Assembly: GCA_902527045.1 (NCBI GenBank)
Contig: CABZNL010000011.1
Span: 1-39,915 of the forward strand
Source of the DNA: an uncultured Alphaproteobacteria bacterium
GTDB taxonomy: Bacteria; Pseudomonadota; Alphaproteobacteria; HIMB59
Reading direction: 5' to 3'
DNA length: 39,915 bases
In this document: positions 16,293 through 24,218 of the stretch, piece by piece
How the letters are laid out: each line of letters opens with the position of its first letter
Position numbering within the stretch: the first letter of the stretch is position 1
Notes under the pieces: model-generated
Told to the model about the DNA's origin: nothing
Seen by the model: the letters and a program-made list of their open reading frames with translations, nothing else
Database searches by the model: none
Program-made: the position numbers and the translations under genes

Positions 16293-16946
16293 TTAGGGTT
16301 TTTTTACTTTGATAGCCTTTGTTCTTTTTGGATAGCAATCTTTGCAAATTTTACATTCAATACCAAAGCAGCTTCTTGCTTTGCAGTATTCTCTTCCATA
16401 GAAAATCATTTGTAAATGAAGTCTATTCCAAGTTGCTTCTGGAAATAATTTTTTTATATCCATTTCAGTTTGAACGACATTTTTACCATTAGTAAGGCCC
16501 CACCTTTGTGCTAAACGGTGGATATGTGTATCAACAGGAAACGCAGGATGGCCGAAGCCTTGGGACATTACAACACTTGCTGTTTTATGACCGACACCTG
16601 GTAAGCTCTCTAAATCCTCAAATGTCTCAGGAACAATACCATTGTATTTTTTTACCAAAATCTTTGAGAGTTTAGAAATCGCCTTTGATTTTTTTGGAGC
16701 AAGACCACATGGTTTAATAATTTTGTAAATTTTATTTACTGGAATTTTCGACATATCGTAAGGATTATTTGCAATTTTATACAATAAAGGTGTAATCCTG
16801 TTAACACGTTCATCCGTGCACTGTGCACTTAATAGTACAGCTATTAAGAGCTCATAAATGTTTTGATGCTTAAGTGGAATTGGTATCTTTGGATAGAATT
16901 TATTCAAATTACCCAAAACAACGTTAGCTCTCTGTTGTTTTTTCAT
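16293..16946 (-). CDS. nth: Endonuclease III (DNA glycosylase/AP lyase)
   Basis: Nth excises oxidised pyrimidines and cleaves at abasic sites. The helix-hairpin-helix LPGVGHKTASVV carries catalytic Lys121, and FPVDTHIHRLAQR carries catalytic Asp139. LLSAQCTDERVN near residue 40 is the family block. The C-terminal iron-sulfur loop has five cysteines (188, 193, 198, 201, 204) instead of the usual four with Cx6Cx2Cx5C spacing; which four bind the cluster is unclear. At 217 residues it is normal length. It diverges from the DUF2244 gene with a 64 bp gap, a pairing common in alphaproteobacteria, and lies 63 bp before pyc on the same strand. Confidence 0.95.
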   Translation of the reverse strand: MKKQQRANVVLGNLNKFYPKIPIPLKHQNIYELLIAVLLSAQCTDERVNRITPLLYKIANNPYDMSKIPVNKIYKIIKPCGLAPKKSKAISKLSKILVKKYNGIVPETFEDLESLPGVGHKTASVVMSQGFGHPAFPVDTHIHRLAQRWGLTNGKNVVQTEMDIKKLFPEATWNRLHLQMIFYGREYCKARSCFGIECKICKDCYPKRTKAIKVKKP

Positions 16947-17010
16947 ATTATTTGTAGGTGTGTCATTAAATTTATTATAAATATTAATATAATTTCATAA
17001 AATCATACAT

Positions 17011-17445
17011 ATGATAAGAAAACTTCACATAAAACCAAATAGAAGTCTAACCAATCTTCAAATTTTGTTTTTCTTATTAATAATAGGTTTTTTAATTATT
17101 TTTATTGGAGGAAGATTTTTACTTTTAGGGGCTTGGCCCATTATTATCTTTGGCCTAGTTGAATTTTCTATTTTAGTCATATGCACCATTTATTTTGTAA
17201 AAAGTTTGAAAAAAACTGAAAAAATTTCTTTAGAATCTAAATCTATGCAATTAGAACAACTTGATGGTGATGAGGTTATTGAGAAAAATAGTTATAATCT
17301 AAATTGGTTGAAGATAAAAAATGAAAAAAATTCCCTGAGTGTTAACTATTCTGGAAAGAAAAAATTATTTGCTAGTTTTTTAAGTGAGGATAGAAGAAAA
17401 AAATTAAAAAGAATAATTGAAAAGTACAGTTCCTCGTCTAGCTGA
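17011..17445 (+). CDS. DUF2244 membrane protein
   Basis: A short integral membrane protein of 144 residues with two closely spaced helices (about 18-37 and 41-63) after an N-terminal PNRSLTN motif, and a cytoplasmic C-terminal domain of beta type ending LASFLSEDRRKKLKR. The PxxSLxxxxF start, the central LGAWPI and the FLxxxxRxxL end are DUF2244 hallmarks. Function is unknown. The gene pairs divergently with nth, and its last 8 bp overlap the convergent dapB end. A Ser run (SSSSS) ends the protein. Confidence 0.8.
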   Translation: MIRKLHIKPNRSLTNLQILFFLLIIGFLIIFIGGRFLLLGAWPIIIFGLVEFSILVICTIYFVKSLKKTEKISLESKSMQLEQLDGDEVIEKNSYNLNWLKIKNEKNSLSVNYSGKKKLFASFLSEDRRKKLKRIIEKYSSSSS

Positions 17446-18217
17446 TCATATCTTTAAAAGAATAAAAACCATTTTCCTGTGCAGCTAGCCAGACTGCCGC
17501 CTCAACGGCACCATCAGAAAAAATTTTTCTATTATAGGCCTTGTGTGTTAATTCAACAGACTCATTATCACCGTGAAATATAACTGTGTGTTCTCCTGGT
17601 ATATTCCCTCCTCTAATTGATGAAAATCCAATTTCATTTTCTTTTCTTTGATTATCTTGGCTTTGGCGATTAAAATTAAAGTTAGATTTAGATAATCCAA
17701 GTTCGTCTACAATTTCTTCTCCTAGTTTTATTGCCGTTCCACTAGGCGCATCTTTTTTATGTCGATGATGTGTTTCAGTTATCTCAATTTCAAAATCTTT
17801 TAAATGTTTGGCAGCTTTTTTTGCTATTTCAAAAAATGTATTAACACCGTAACTCATGTTTGGTGCATAAAAAATTTTAGCTGAATTACTTGATTGCTTT
17901 AACAGATTAAAATGACTTTCATCTAAACCCGTTGTGCCAATTACTAAACCAGTATTATTAGAAACGGCGGCTTCTGTAAAATTAAATAAGGCTTTAGGTG
18001 ACGTGAAATCTATTACTATATCTGCTGTTTTAAAAGACTCTTCTCTTGTGGTAATGATATTTTCTGGTATTTGATACTTGGATATAAAGTTAGTATCAAT
18101 ATCCTTGACATCAAATACACCAGTAAGTTCAACATTTGCATTCGAAATCGCTGAACTAATAAGATTATTTCCCATTCTTCCTAATGCTCCAGCAATTGCT
18201 ACTTTTACTTTAGACAT
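17438..18217 (-). CDS. dapB: 4-hydroxy-tetrahydrodipicolinate reductase
   Basis: DapB reduces the dihydrodipicolinate precursor in lysine and diaminopimelate synthesis, using NAD(P)H. The nucleotide-binding loop KVAIAGALGRMGNN is at the N-terminus, DFTSP at about 70-74, APNMSYGVN near 118-125, and the catalytic-substrate motif ETHHRHKKDAPSGTA at 148-162 with the His pair and Lys. The length of 259 residues is normal. It stands alone on its strand here: the stop overlaps the DUF2244 gene and the start faces a small membrane-protein gene. No regulatory element is evident. Confidence 0.96.
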   Translation of the reverse strand: MSKVKVAIAGALGRMGNNLISSAISNANVELTGVFDVKDIDTNFISKYQIPENIITTREESFKTADIVIDFTSPKALFNFTEAAVSNNTGLVIGTTGLDESHFNLLKQSSNSAKIFYAPNMSYGVNTFFEIAKKAAKHLKDFEIEITETHHRHKKDAPSGTAIKLGEEIVDELGLSKSNFNFNRQSQDNQRKENEIGFSSIRGGNIPGEHTVIFHGDNESVELTHKAYNRKIFSDGAVEAAVWLAAQENGFYSFKDMIS

Positions 18218-18292
18218 GATTAAGACTTGTTATACCTAAATAAGCCAATATGGAATAGCAAAATTATTAAATATTATGCTAAAATTAACAAT

Positions 18293-18463
18293 ATGATCAG
18301 ACTTCTACTCATTCTTTTAATTTTACTATTGGTAAGTTTGTTATTATTTAATAAGAAATTTAGGGAGGCTTTTACAATATCAGTAATACCTCTAGTGTTG
18401 CTGGTCGTAGGACTTATTGGATATATGATTTACTATATGTTCAGCACTAACTACTTTTCATAG
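18293..18463 (+). CDS. Small membrane protein, unknown
   Basis: The frame from ATG 18293 gives about 56 residues: a very hydrophobic first helix (MIRLLLILLILLLVSLLLF), a short charged turn (NKKFREAF), and a second helix (SVIPLVLLVVGLIGYMIYYMF). An upstream TTG-initiated extension exists but is not hydrophobic, and I reject it. No family is recognised and no clear ribosome site is seen. It fills the gap between dapB and the rhodanese gene and may be a real small protein. Confidence 0.45.
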   Translation: MIRLLLILLILLLVSLLLFNKKFREAFTISVIPLVLLVVGLIGYMIYYMFSTNYFS

Positions 18464-18482
18464 TTATATTTGTAATAACTTA

Positions 18483-18884
18483 TTATATGCCTTGCTCGGT
18501 TTTAAAACCTAAATTTACCCAATCGATCAATCCTTTATCCATTTCATAAATAGTGCCTTGATATCCTTGTGCAACTAAATTGTCCGCTACCTTTTTAGAG
18601 GTTATGCCTGCAGTGCAATGAATAATAATATCCTTATTATCAGGATTTATGGAATTAATCTTTTCAACAGTTATTTCTTTAAAAGGAATATTATATGAGT
18701 TCTCTATTCTTATCTTATTGTGTTCATTTGGATATCTGACATCAATAACTATCGCTCCTTCTTGAATTCTTTTTAAAGATTCTTTTGTATCTATCGGTAT
18801 GTATTTCATTAGCTTATTATCTGCAAATAATAAATGAGTTGATAGAAAAAAAAATAAAAAAAAATATTTTAATATGCGATTAAT
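18483..18884 (-). CDS. Exported rhodanese-like sulfurtransferase domain protein
   Basis: A single rhodanese domain: GAIVIDVRYPNEHNKI, then active-site loop HCTAGITS with the catalytic Cys, then YEMDKGLIDW. A hydrophobic segment (ILKYFFLFFFLSTHLLFADN) directly precedes it, typical of a signal peptide and periplasmic location. The frame is open to an ATG at 18956, but those 24 extra residues are the shifted reading of the conserved haem-motif end of the upstream cytochrome gene, and would place the signal internally. The nearest codon at the right position is ATT at 18884, which overlaps the cytochrome stop (ATTAA). I therefore list 18884 as start; if standard starts are required it is ATG 18956 or 18950. 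Substrate unknown. Confidence 0.8.
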   Translation of the reverse strand: MNRILKYFFLFFFLSTHLLFADNKLMKYIPIDTKESLKRIQEGAIVIDVRYPNEHNKIRIENSYNIPFKEITVEKINSINPDNKDIIIHCTAGITSKKVADNLVAQGYQGTIYEMDKGLIDWVNLGFKTEQGI

Positions 18885-19293
18885 CTTTAAATCGGGAGTG
18901 ACAACTTTTGCAGCTCCCAAATAAGTTTTGATGATATTGTTGTACTTCATCGACATTGCCCTCCAGCGCTGCTAACTTAGCGAATGATGCATTGTCCTCT
19001 GTTTCTTTTGCAATTTGATTAAATAAGTCTCTATTATCAATAATGTCTGTACTTGCTTTGGACTTACCACCGAATGAATCGTCAGGAAATAAAGTGGGGT
19101 ATACTTTCATAATTTCTTCAATTTCTTCATAAATACTTGCAAGGTCATCATTGATAACTGAGTCTCTAATGAGGTTATTTGCGGCTCTCATAAGCTTATT
19201 ATAATCTCTCATCGATTCTTGTCTGTCCGCAACAGGGTTTGCGCTCAAAAGTGAAGTGGAAAAAAGTAATAAAGCTATGGAGAGTTTGATCAT
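18880..19293 (-). CDS. Cytochrome c'-type (class II) c-type cytochrome
   Basis: The protein has a signal peptide (MIKLSIALLLFSTSLLSA), a helical body beginning ADRQESMRDYNKLMRAANN (Met near the position of the axial ligand region in class II cytochromes) and a single haem-binding motif close to the C-terminus, CKSCHSRFKD. Haem attachment at the C-terminal end and four-helix character are class II (cytochrome c'/c556) traits. Length of 137 residues is usual. It acts in the periplasm, in electron transfer or binding of small ligands such as NO. It precedes the rhodanese gene with overlap and follows the tungstate transporter genes by about 40 bp, on the same strand. Confidence 0.9.
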   Translation of the reverse strand: MIKLSIALLLFSTSLLSANPVADRQESMRDYNKLMRAANNLIRDSVINDDLASIYEEIEEIMKVYPTLFPDDSFGGKSKASTDIIDNRDLFNQIAKETEDNASFAKLAALEGNVDEVQQYHQNLFGSCKSCHSRFKD

Positions 19294-19332
19294 GTTTAAT
19301 TAAGACATATATATAAACTATTAACAAGGTTA

Positions 19333-19938
19333 TTAATAATTAGATGCTAGATCGTTAAATATTATCTTCCCATTATCTAAAATAATTAAATTGTCAGCCA
19401 ATTTTTTAATGTAATTCATATCATGTAACGTCATGATAATTGTTTTAGATTTGCTTAAATCAGATAATTTCTCGAAAAATTTTTCTTCGCTTTCTATGTC
19501 TAAGTTTTGATTTGGCTCATCCATAATTAATATATCTTGCTCGAAGCTCATAAGCCTAGAAATGAAAACTTTTTGCTTTTCTCCCTCAGATAAACTTGCA
19601 AATTTATTTGCTTTTAATTTTTTTAAATTAAATAGATTATAAAAAGTTCTGTCAATTTTTGTTTTTTTAATACTATTCAAAAGCAAAAAATTTTCCTCTA
19701 AACTCTTATTCAACGAAAGAGATCGTTGAAATAACATAGGTACAGGCTTTTCATATTGTGATTTTATAGAGCCCTTACTTGGGACAATTAGACGATTTAA
19801 AATTTTTAATAATGTACTTTTACCTGACCCATTTTTTCCAGAGATAACAGTAATTTTATTTTTTTGGATACTAATATTTATACTGTTCAGTATTTTTTTT
19901 TGATCAGCAGTATATGAAAGATTATAAGCACTAATCAT
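19333..19938 (-). CDS. tupC: Tungstate ABC transporter, ATP-binding subunit
   Basis: An ABC ATPase of 201 residues. Walker A GKNGSGKST (about 35-43), signature LSEGEKQKVFISR, Walker B DILIMDEPNQNLD, and switch His in MTLHDMNY are all present. It is shorter than most import ATPases (no regulatory C-terminal domain), as is usual for TupC. Its start overlaps the permease gene by 8 bp; the substrate assignment comes from the neighbouring TupA-type binding protein. It powers uptake of tungstate across the inner membrane. Signature is LSEGE rather than LSGGQ, a common variation. Confidence 0.88.
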   Translation of the reverse strand: MISAYNLSYTADQKKILNSINISIQKNKITVISGKNGSGKSTLLKILNRLIVPSKGSIKSQYEKPVPMLFQRSLSLNKSLEENFLLLNSIKKTKIDRTFYNLFNLKKLKANKFASLSEGEKQKVFISRLMSFEQDILIMDEPNQNLDIESEEKFFEKLSDLSKSKTIIMTLHDMNYIKKLADNLIILDNGKIIFNDLASNY

Positions 19939-20572
19939 TTTTTAAAGTATTTAAAATAATTGATATTATTAATGTCAGTGAAATTAGTATGGCTCCTAAA
20001 ATAATACCTAACGAAACATTCCCTTTAGAAGTTTCCAATGCAATGGTAGCTGTCATATTTCTTGTAAAGTGATCAATGGATCCTCCCACAATAGCTGCGG
20101 CCCCATATTCACTGATGGCTCTTCCAAACCCCACTAAAATCACGGTGATGTAGATATTTAATTTATTAGATATAAGTAAGAAAATAATATCCTTTTTACT
20201 TGCCCCATAGGATAAAAGTTCTTCTTTGTAAATTGGGTAATCAGTTTCAATATTTTTAATAATTAAGGTAATCATAATAGGAAAAGTAATGACTATTTGA
20301 GCTAATATCATAGCCAGTGGTGAATATAATATTTCCATCCAACCAAGAGGCCCAGATCTGCTAATTAATAAATAAACTAAAAGTCCCGCGCAAACAGGAG
20401 GAATGGAAGTCATCGAGCTTAAAAAAATTACTATAGGTTTTTTCAATTTGAATTGATAAATCGCTAGAATATATCCAAAAAACATTGAAAGAATAAACGA
20501 TATGATTGTCGAAAATATACTAACATATAATGTTATTAAAATTGCTGACTGTATTTTTTCAAAGGTAAGCAT
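19931..20572 (-). CDS. tupB: Tungstate ABC transporter, permease subunit
   Basis: A 213-residue membrane permease with five or six hydrophobic spans. The ABC-coupling loop is seen at KEELLSYGASKKDIIFLLI (EAA-like motif), followed by GRAISEYGAAAIVGG, a block typical of TupB/ModB-like permeases; SSMTSIPPVCAGLLVYLL is the first periplasmic-side region. It lies between tupA (19 bp gap) and tupC (8 bp overlap). The Tup assignment rests on TupA; by itself the permease could be read as a general oxyanion transporter. Confidence 0.9.
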   Translation of the reverse strand: MLTFEKIQSAILITLYVSIFSTIISFILSMFFGYILAIYQFKLKKPIVIFLSSMTSIPPVCAGLLVYLLISRSGPLGWMEILYSPLAMILAQIVITFPIMITLIIKNIETDYPIYKEELLSYGASKKDIIFLLISNKLNIYITVILVGFGRAISEYGAAAIVGGSIDHFTRNMTATIALETSKGNVSLGIILGAILISLTLIISIILNTLKND

Positions 20573-20591
20573 CTAAAAAATTAACAAAAAT

Positions 20592-21389
20592 TTAGTTTGT
20601 AAAAAACAATTTTTCCCCATTATAAGTAAAGTTATTAATAACATCTTTACCTGCACCTGTAATTAGCCATTCAATAAATTCTTTTGATTTATCATATTCA
20701 ACGTGAGGAAATTTTTGAGGATTAATTGCTATTATTCCATATTCATTATGCATCTCTTCCCCTCCTTCAAAAAGGATTTTTAAATTGTTTTTATTTTTAA
20801 ATGCAATCCATGTGCCCTTATCGCTGAGGGTATAGGCATTCATCTCTGATGCCACATTCAAAGTGTTAGCCATGCTTGTTCCTGTCTTTATATATTTACG
20901 ATTATCGAACAAGTTAATATTAGCGAGTTTCCATAAGTCATTTTCTTTTATATGAGTTCCTGATTTATCATCTCTTGAAATAAACTTTTGGTTTGAAAGT
21001 GAAATTTTTTTCATAATATTTTTTATATCGGTTTCCTGTGATATTTTTGCAGGATCATCTTTAGGGCCGACAATAATAAAATTGTTATACATTAATTTAT
21101 GTCTTTTAACCCCAAAGCCATCTGAGATAAATTTCATTTCATCTTTTTTTGAGTGTACCATTAACACATCACCGTCGCCTCGTTTAGCATTTGAAATGGC
21201 ATTACCTGTACCCACAGCAATTGGTCTAACTTTAATCCCTGTTTGCTTTTCAAATTTACTTGATAGTAAATCTAGTAGCCCTGTATTCGCAATACTGGTC
21301 GTAGATTGAACAATTATGTAATCTCTTGAATGGGCATTAAGATTTAATAATATAAATAATATTGATAATAATATTTTATGAAAATTCAT
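20592..21389 (-). CDS. tupA: Tungstate-binding periplasmic protein TupA
   Basis: After a signal peptide (about 1-20) the mature protein begins IIVQSTTSIANTGLLD, the oxyanion-binding TTS motif of TupA. It continues KFEKQTGIKVRPIAVGTG, GDGDVLMVHS, LMYNNFIIVGPKDDPA, FISRDDKSGTHIKEN and NAYTLSDKGTW. These are diagnostic for TupA and differ from ModA (molybdate) and PstS (phosphate). It captures tungstate in the periplasm at very low concentration. Length of 265 residues is normal. It heads the tupABC-cytochrome-rhodanese row and is 35 bp divergent from cytochrome b561. No regulatory site is recognised in that gap. Confidence 0.93.
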   Translation of the reverse strand: MNFHKILLSILFILLNLNAHSRDYIIVQSTTSIANTGLLDLLSSKFEKQTGIKVRPIAVGTGNAISNAKRGDGDVLMVHSKKDEMKFISDGFGVKRHKLMYNNFIIVGPKDDPAKISQETDIKNIMKKISLSNQKFISRDDKSGTHIKENDLWKLANINLFDNRKYIKTGTSMANTLNVASEMNAYTLSDKGTWIAFKNKNNLKILFEGGEEMHNEYGIIAINPQKFPHVEYDKSKEFIEWLITGAGKDVINNFTYNGEKLFFTN

Positions 21390-21424
21390 TTGATTAAAAA
21401 TAATAACATATATATGGGTAAAAT

Positions 21425-21961
21425 TTGAGACTAGCTAACACCGCAGATGAATACGGCTTAATCAGTAAATTATTTCACTGGACAATGGCACTTCTAATGA
21501 TTGCTGTCTATCTCTTAGGTAAGAATTTAGAAAATAATTATCAGTATTATTATGAAATATTAATCATTCATAATACTCTTGGCTTATTAATACTTTTATT
21601 AGCTATTTTTCGGCTCAGTTGGAAATGGATTAATATAAGACCAAAGCTTTTAGTTAGTAATAAAATTTTAGTGTATGCAGCTAAAACTACATATTTTTTG
21701 TTTTATTTTATATTTTTTTTACAACCAATTTCTGGCTATTTAGTAACGAACCTACAAGGAGATACTGTTATCTTTTTTAATATAGAATTGGCGTCAATAA
21801 TAGATGTGGACAGTGATTTGAGGTTTATATTCAGACTAATACATGAATACACCAGTAATGTTGTTTTGCTACTTTTTTTTATTCATTCAGGAGCAGCATT
21901 GATGCATCATTTTATTTTAAAAGATCGTACTCTTAAAAGAATGATGTTCTCAAAAAAATAA
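21425..21961 (+). CDS. Cytochrome b561 family membrane protein
   Basis: A four-helix b-type cytochrome of 178 residues that moves electrons within the inner membrane. Family features are the N-terminal RLANTADEYGLISKLFHWTMA (haem His in LFHW), IIHNTLGLLILLLAIFRLSW, LQPISGYL, and the C-terminal pair FRLIHEYTSN and FFIHSGAALMHHF. The start is TTG at 21425; the nearby ATG at 21414 runs into a stop. It is divergent from tupA and convergent with the cysteine synthase gene (1 bp gap). Likely donors include quinol; partner unknown, though the periplasmic cytochrome nearby is a candidate. Confidence 0.9.
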   Translation: MRLANTADEYGLISKLFHWTMALLMIAVYLLGKNLENNYQYYYEILIIHNTLGLLILLLAIFRLSWKWINIRPKLLVSNKILVYAAKTTYFLFYFIFFLQPISGYLVTNLQGDTVIFFNIELASIIDVDSDLRFIFRLIHEYTSNVVLLLFFIHSGAALMHHFILKDRTLKRMMFSKK

Positions 21962-21962
21962 A

Positions 21963-22955
21963 TTATAACCAATCAGGAACTGGAAGTTTTTTGGATAATA
22001 AATAATTTTTATTATACAGTTTACTAAAATATTTATTTGCATCGTCACACAAAATTGTAACAATGTTCTTACCTGGCCCCATTTCTTTCGCCATTTCAAT
22101 TGCTCCGGCTACATTTACACCAGAGCTAGAGCCAAGAAACAAACCCTCTGTTTTGACCATTTTGTATAAAAGTTCAAATGCTTTGTAGTCCGTAATATGA
22201 TATGAAAAATCGATTAAAGAAGGTTCTACGTTTTTGGTCACTCTATACTGACCTATTCCCTCCGCTTCTGACGGCTCCCCTTTAACTTCTAGTTTTGAAA
22301 ATTTGAAATAATTATACATTTGGGCACCTTGTGGATCTGTACATGCTATTTTAATATTAGAATTTAATTCTTTAAGTCCAATGGATGTGCCTGCTAAAGT
22401 TCCTCCCGAACCTATAGCGCATGTAAAGCCGTCTACTTTTCCATCAAGTTGATTGAATATTTCTTTAGCTGTAGTTTTTGAATGAAATTTATAGTTTGCA
22501 GTATTATCAAATTGGTTAGCCCACATTACAGAGGTATCTCCTTTTGATTGCAGTTCTGCAACCAGTCTTTTAGATACATGTTGGTAGTTACCTGGATCTG
22601 AGTAAGGTTTAGTTGCTACGACTTTGAGCTCTGCTCCCATATTCCTTAAAATACTTTGCTTTTCTTCAGAGGCTCCATCAGGCATAACGATTATAGTTTT
22701 ATATCCTCTTGCATTATTAATCATTGTTAAGGCAATACCTGTATTTCCAAAGGTGCCCTCTACTACAGTGCCTCCAGGCTCTATTAAGTTATTCTCCTCA
22801 GCATCAAGGATTATTCCCAGTGCTGTTCTGTCTTTTATAGAACCAGCTGGGTTCATAAATTCTGCTTTTCCATAAATATTACACCCTGTAATTTCAGATG
22901 GATATTTGAGCTTAATCAATGGCGTATTGCCAATAAAATCAACTATATCTCTCAT
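21963..22955 (-). CDS. Cysteine synthase / cystathionine beta-synthase-like PLP enzyme
   Basis: A fold-type II PLP enzyme of 330 residues. MRDIVDFIGNTPLIKL opens it; Lys41 in NPAGSIKDRTAL is the PLP lysine; VEGTFGNTGIALTM is the substrate loop; GSGGTLAGTS binds the phosphate; GLFLGSSSGVN is near the C-terminus. It lacks a CBS regulatory domain. Members either make cysteine from O-acetylserine and sulfide or make cystathionine from serine and homocysteine. Because its start sits one base after the stop of a cystathionine gamma-lyase-type gene, the second role (reverse transsulfuration) is plausible, but the sequence alone does not decide it. Confidence 0.92.
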   Translation of the reverse strand: MRDIVDFIGNTPLIKLKYPSEITGCNIYGKAEFMNPAGSIKDRTALGIILDAEENNLIEPGGTVVEGTFGNTGIALTMINNARGYKTIIVMPDGASEEKQSILRNMGAELKVVATKPYSDPGNYQHVSKRLVAELQSKGDTSVMWANQFDNTANYKFHSKTTAKEIFNQLDGKVDGFTCAIGSGGTLAGTSIGLKELNSNIKIACTDPQGAQMYNYFKFSKLEVKGEPSEAEGIGQYRVTKNVEPSLIDFSYHITDYKAFELLYKMVKTEGLFLGSSSGVNVAGAIEMAKEMGPGKNIVTILCDDANKYFSKLYNKNYLLSKKLPVPDWL

Positions 22956-22956
22956 T

Positions 22957-24096
22957 TTAAATTTTGGACAGAGCTTGGTCTAAATCTGTAATCAAATCAT
23001 CAACATCCTCGATACCAACCGATATTCTTAACAATGTATCGGAAATACCCAATTTTTCTCTTATCGAAGAATCGATTGATGCGTGAGTCATGATAGCAGG
23101 ATGTTCTATTAAACTTTCAACTCCTCCTAAACTCTCTGCTAGGGTAAATATATTTAGATTTTTAAGAAAACTTTTTACTCCATCAATATTTGTATCGAGA
23201 ATAAAAGACATCATTCCACCAAAACCATCCATTTGTTTTGCTGCAACTTCTTTATATCTTTCATCAATACCTGGAAAAAAAACTTTATTAATTTTAGAGT
23301 GGTTTGTTAAAAAATTAGATATGGCAATAGCGTTCTCGTTATGCTGTTTCATTCTCACAGATAGTGTTTTAATACTTCTTGTTAGTAAATAACAATCGAA
23401 GGGCGAAGGAATAGCGCCAACTGCATTTTGAATATATGAAATTTTCTCAGCATATTCTTTATTTTCTTTAATCACAATGGACCCTCCTACGATATCAGAA
23501 TGACCACCTAAATATTTTGTGGAGGAACTCACTACCATATCTGCTCCTAATTCAAGTGGTCTTTGATTGAAAGGAGAGGCAAATGTATTATCACAAATAA
23601 CAGGCAAATTAAATTCACTTGCAATACTAACAGTGTTTTTAATATCAATAATTTTCATTAAAGGATTTGAGGGTGTTTCAACCCAAATGAATTTAGTATT
23701 TTCCTTTATTTCATCATTCCAGTTTACGTTTTTATCGAAATCAATATAAGTTACTTCAATATCGGATTTTACTTTATCAAATAATCTACGTGTACCTCCA
23801 TAAACATCATCGGAGCAAATTATATGGAAGTTAGTACCAAATAAATCGCAAACAGTATTTATTGCTGACATTCCAGATGCAAATGCAAAAGCTTTGTGAC
23901 CAGACTCGATTTGTGCTAATAGTTTTTCTAATACATCTCTTGAAGGATTTTTTGTTCTCGCATATTCATATTCAAAGTTTCCAGGTTCAATTTGTTTAAA
24001 CGTTGATGAAAGATGGATCGGCGGCATGACTGCTCCGGTTTCTTTATCTGAACCATGTCCAGCATGAATTACTTTTGTGTTAAATTTTTTTTTCAC
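22957..24096 (-). CDS. Cystathionine gamma-lyase/gamma-synthase family PLP enzyme
   Basis: Fold-type I, Cys/Met-metabolism PLP family, 379 residues. Diagnostic blocks are TKVIHAGH...PPIHLSSTF at the N-terminus, YEYARTKNPSRDVLE, AFASGMSAIN, VETPSNPLMKIIDI, VICDNTFASPFNQRPLELG, and PLP Lys194 in SSSTKYLGGHSD. Family members differ in direction (CGL splits cystathionine to cysteine; CGS and MetC act in methionine synthesis). Pairing with a cystathionine beta-synthase-like enzyme suggests conversion of homocysteine to cysteine. It is the promoter-proximal gene; a minus-strand TATAAT at 24215-24210 lies about 115 bp upstream. Confidence 0.93.
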   Translation of the reverse strand: MKKKFNTKVIHAGHGSDKETGAVMPPIHLSSTFKQIEPGNFEYEYARTKNPSRDVLEKLLAQIESGHKAFAFASGMSAINTVCDLFGTNFHIICSDDVYGGTRRLFDKVKSDIEVTYIDFDKNVNWNDEIKENTKFIWVETPSNPLMKIIDIKNTVSIASEFNLPVICDNTFASPFNQRPLELGADMVVSSSTKYLGGHSDIVGGSIVIKENKEYAEKISYIQNAVGAIPSPFDCYLLTRSIKTLSVRMKQHNENAIAISNFLTNHSKINKVFFPGIDERYKEVAAKQMDGFGGMMSFILDTNIDGVKSFLKNLNIFTLAESLGGVESLIEHPAIMTHASIDSSIREKLGISDTLLRISVGIEDVDDLITDLDQALSKI

Positions 24097-24218
24097 AGCT
24101 CAATTTATAACCAATTAATTTTTAAATAACATCTATAACAATATTTTTCTTATTTGACAGGCTTTTTTAAATTATAAAAAATCTGTTTCATATCAACCAA
24201 AATTGAAATATTATACCC

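Noticed and set aside
24154-24178. TTGACA with TATAAA downstream as a sigma-70 promoter
   Set aside because: The spacer is only 13 bp, and no gene or RNA clearly starts after it.
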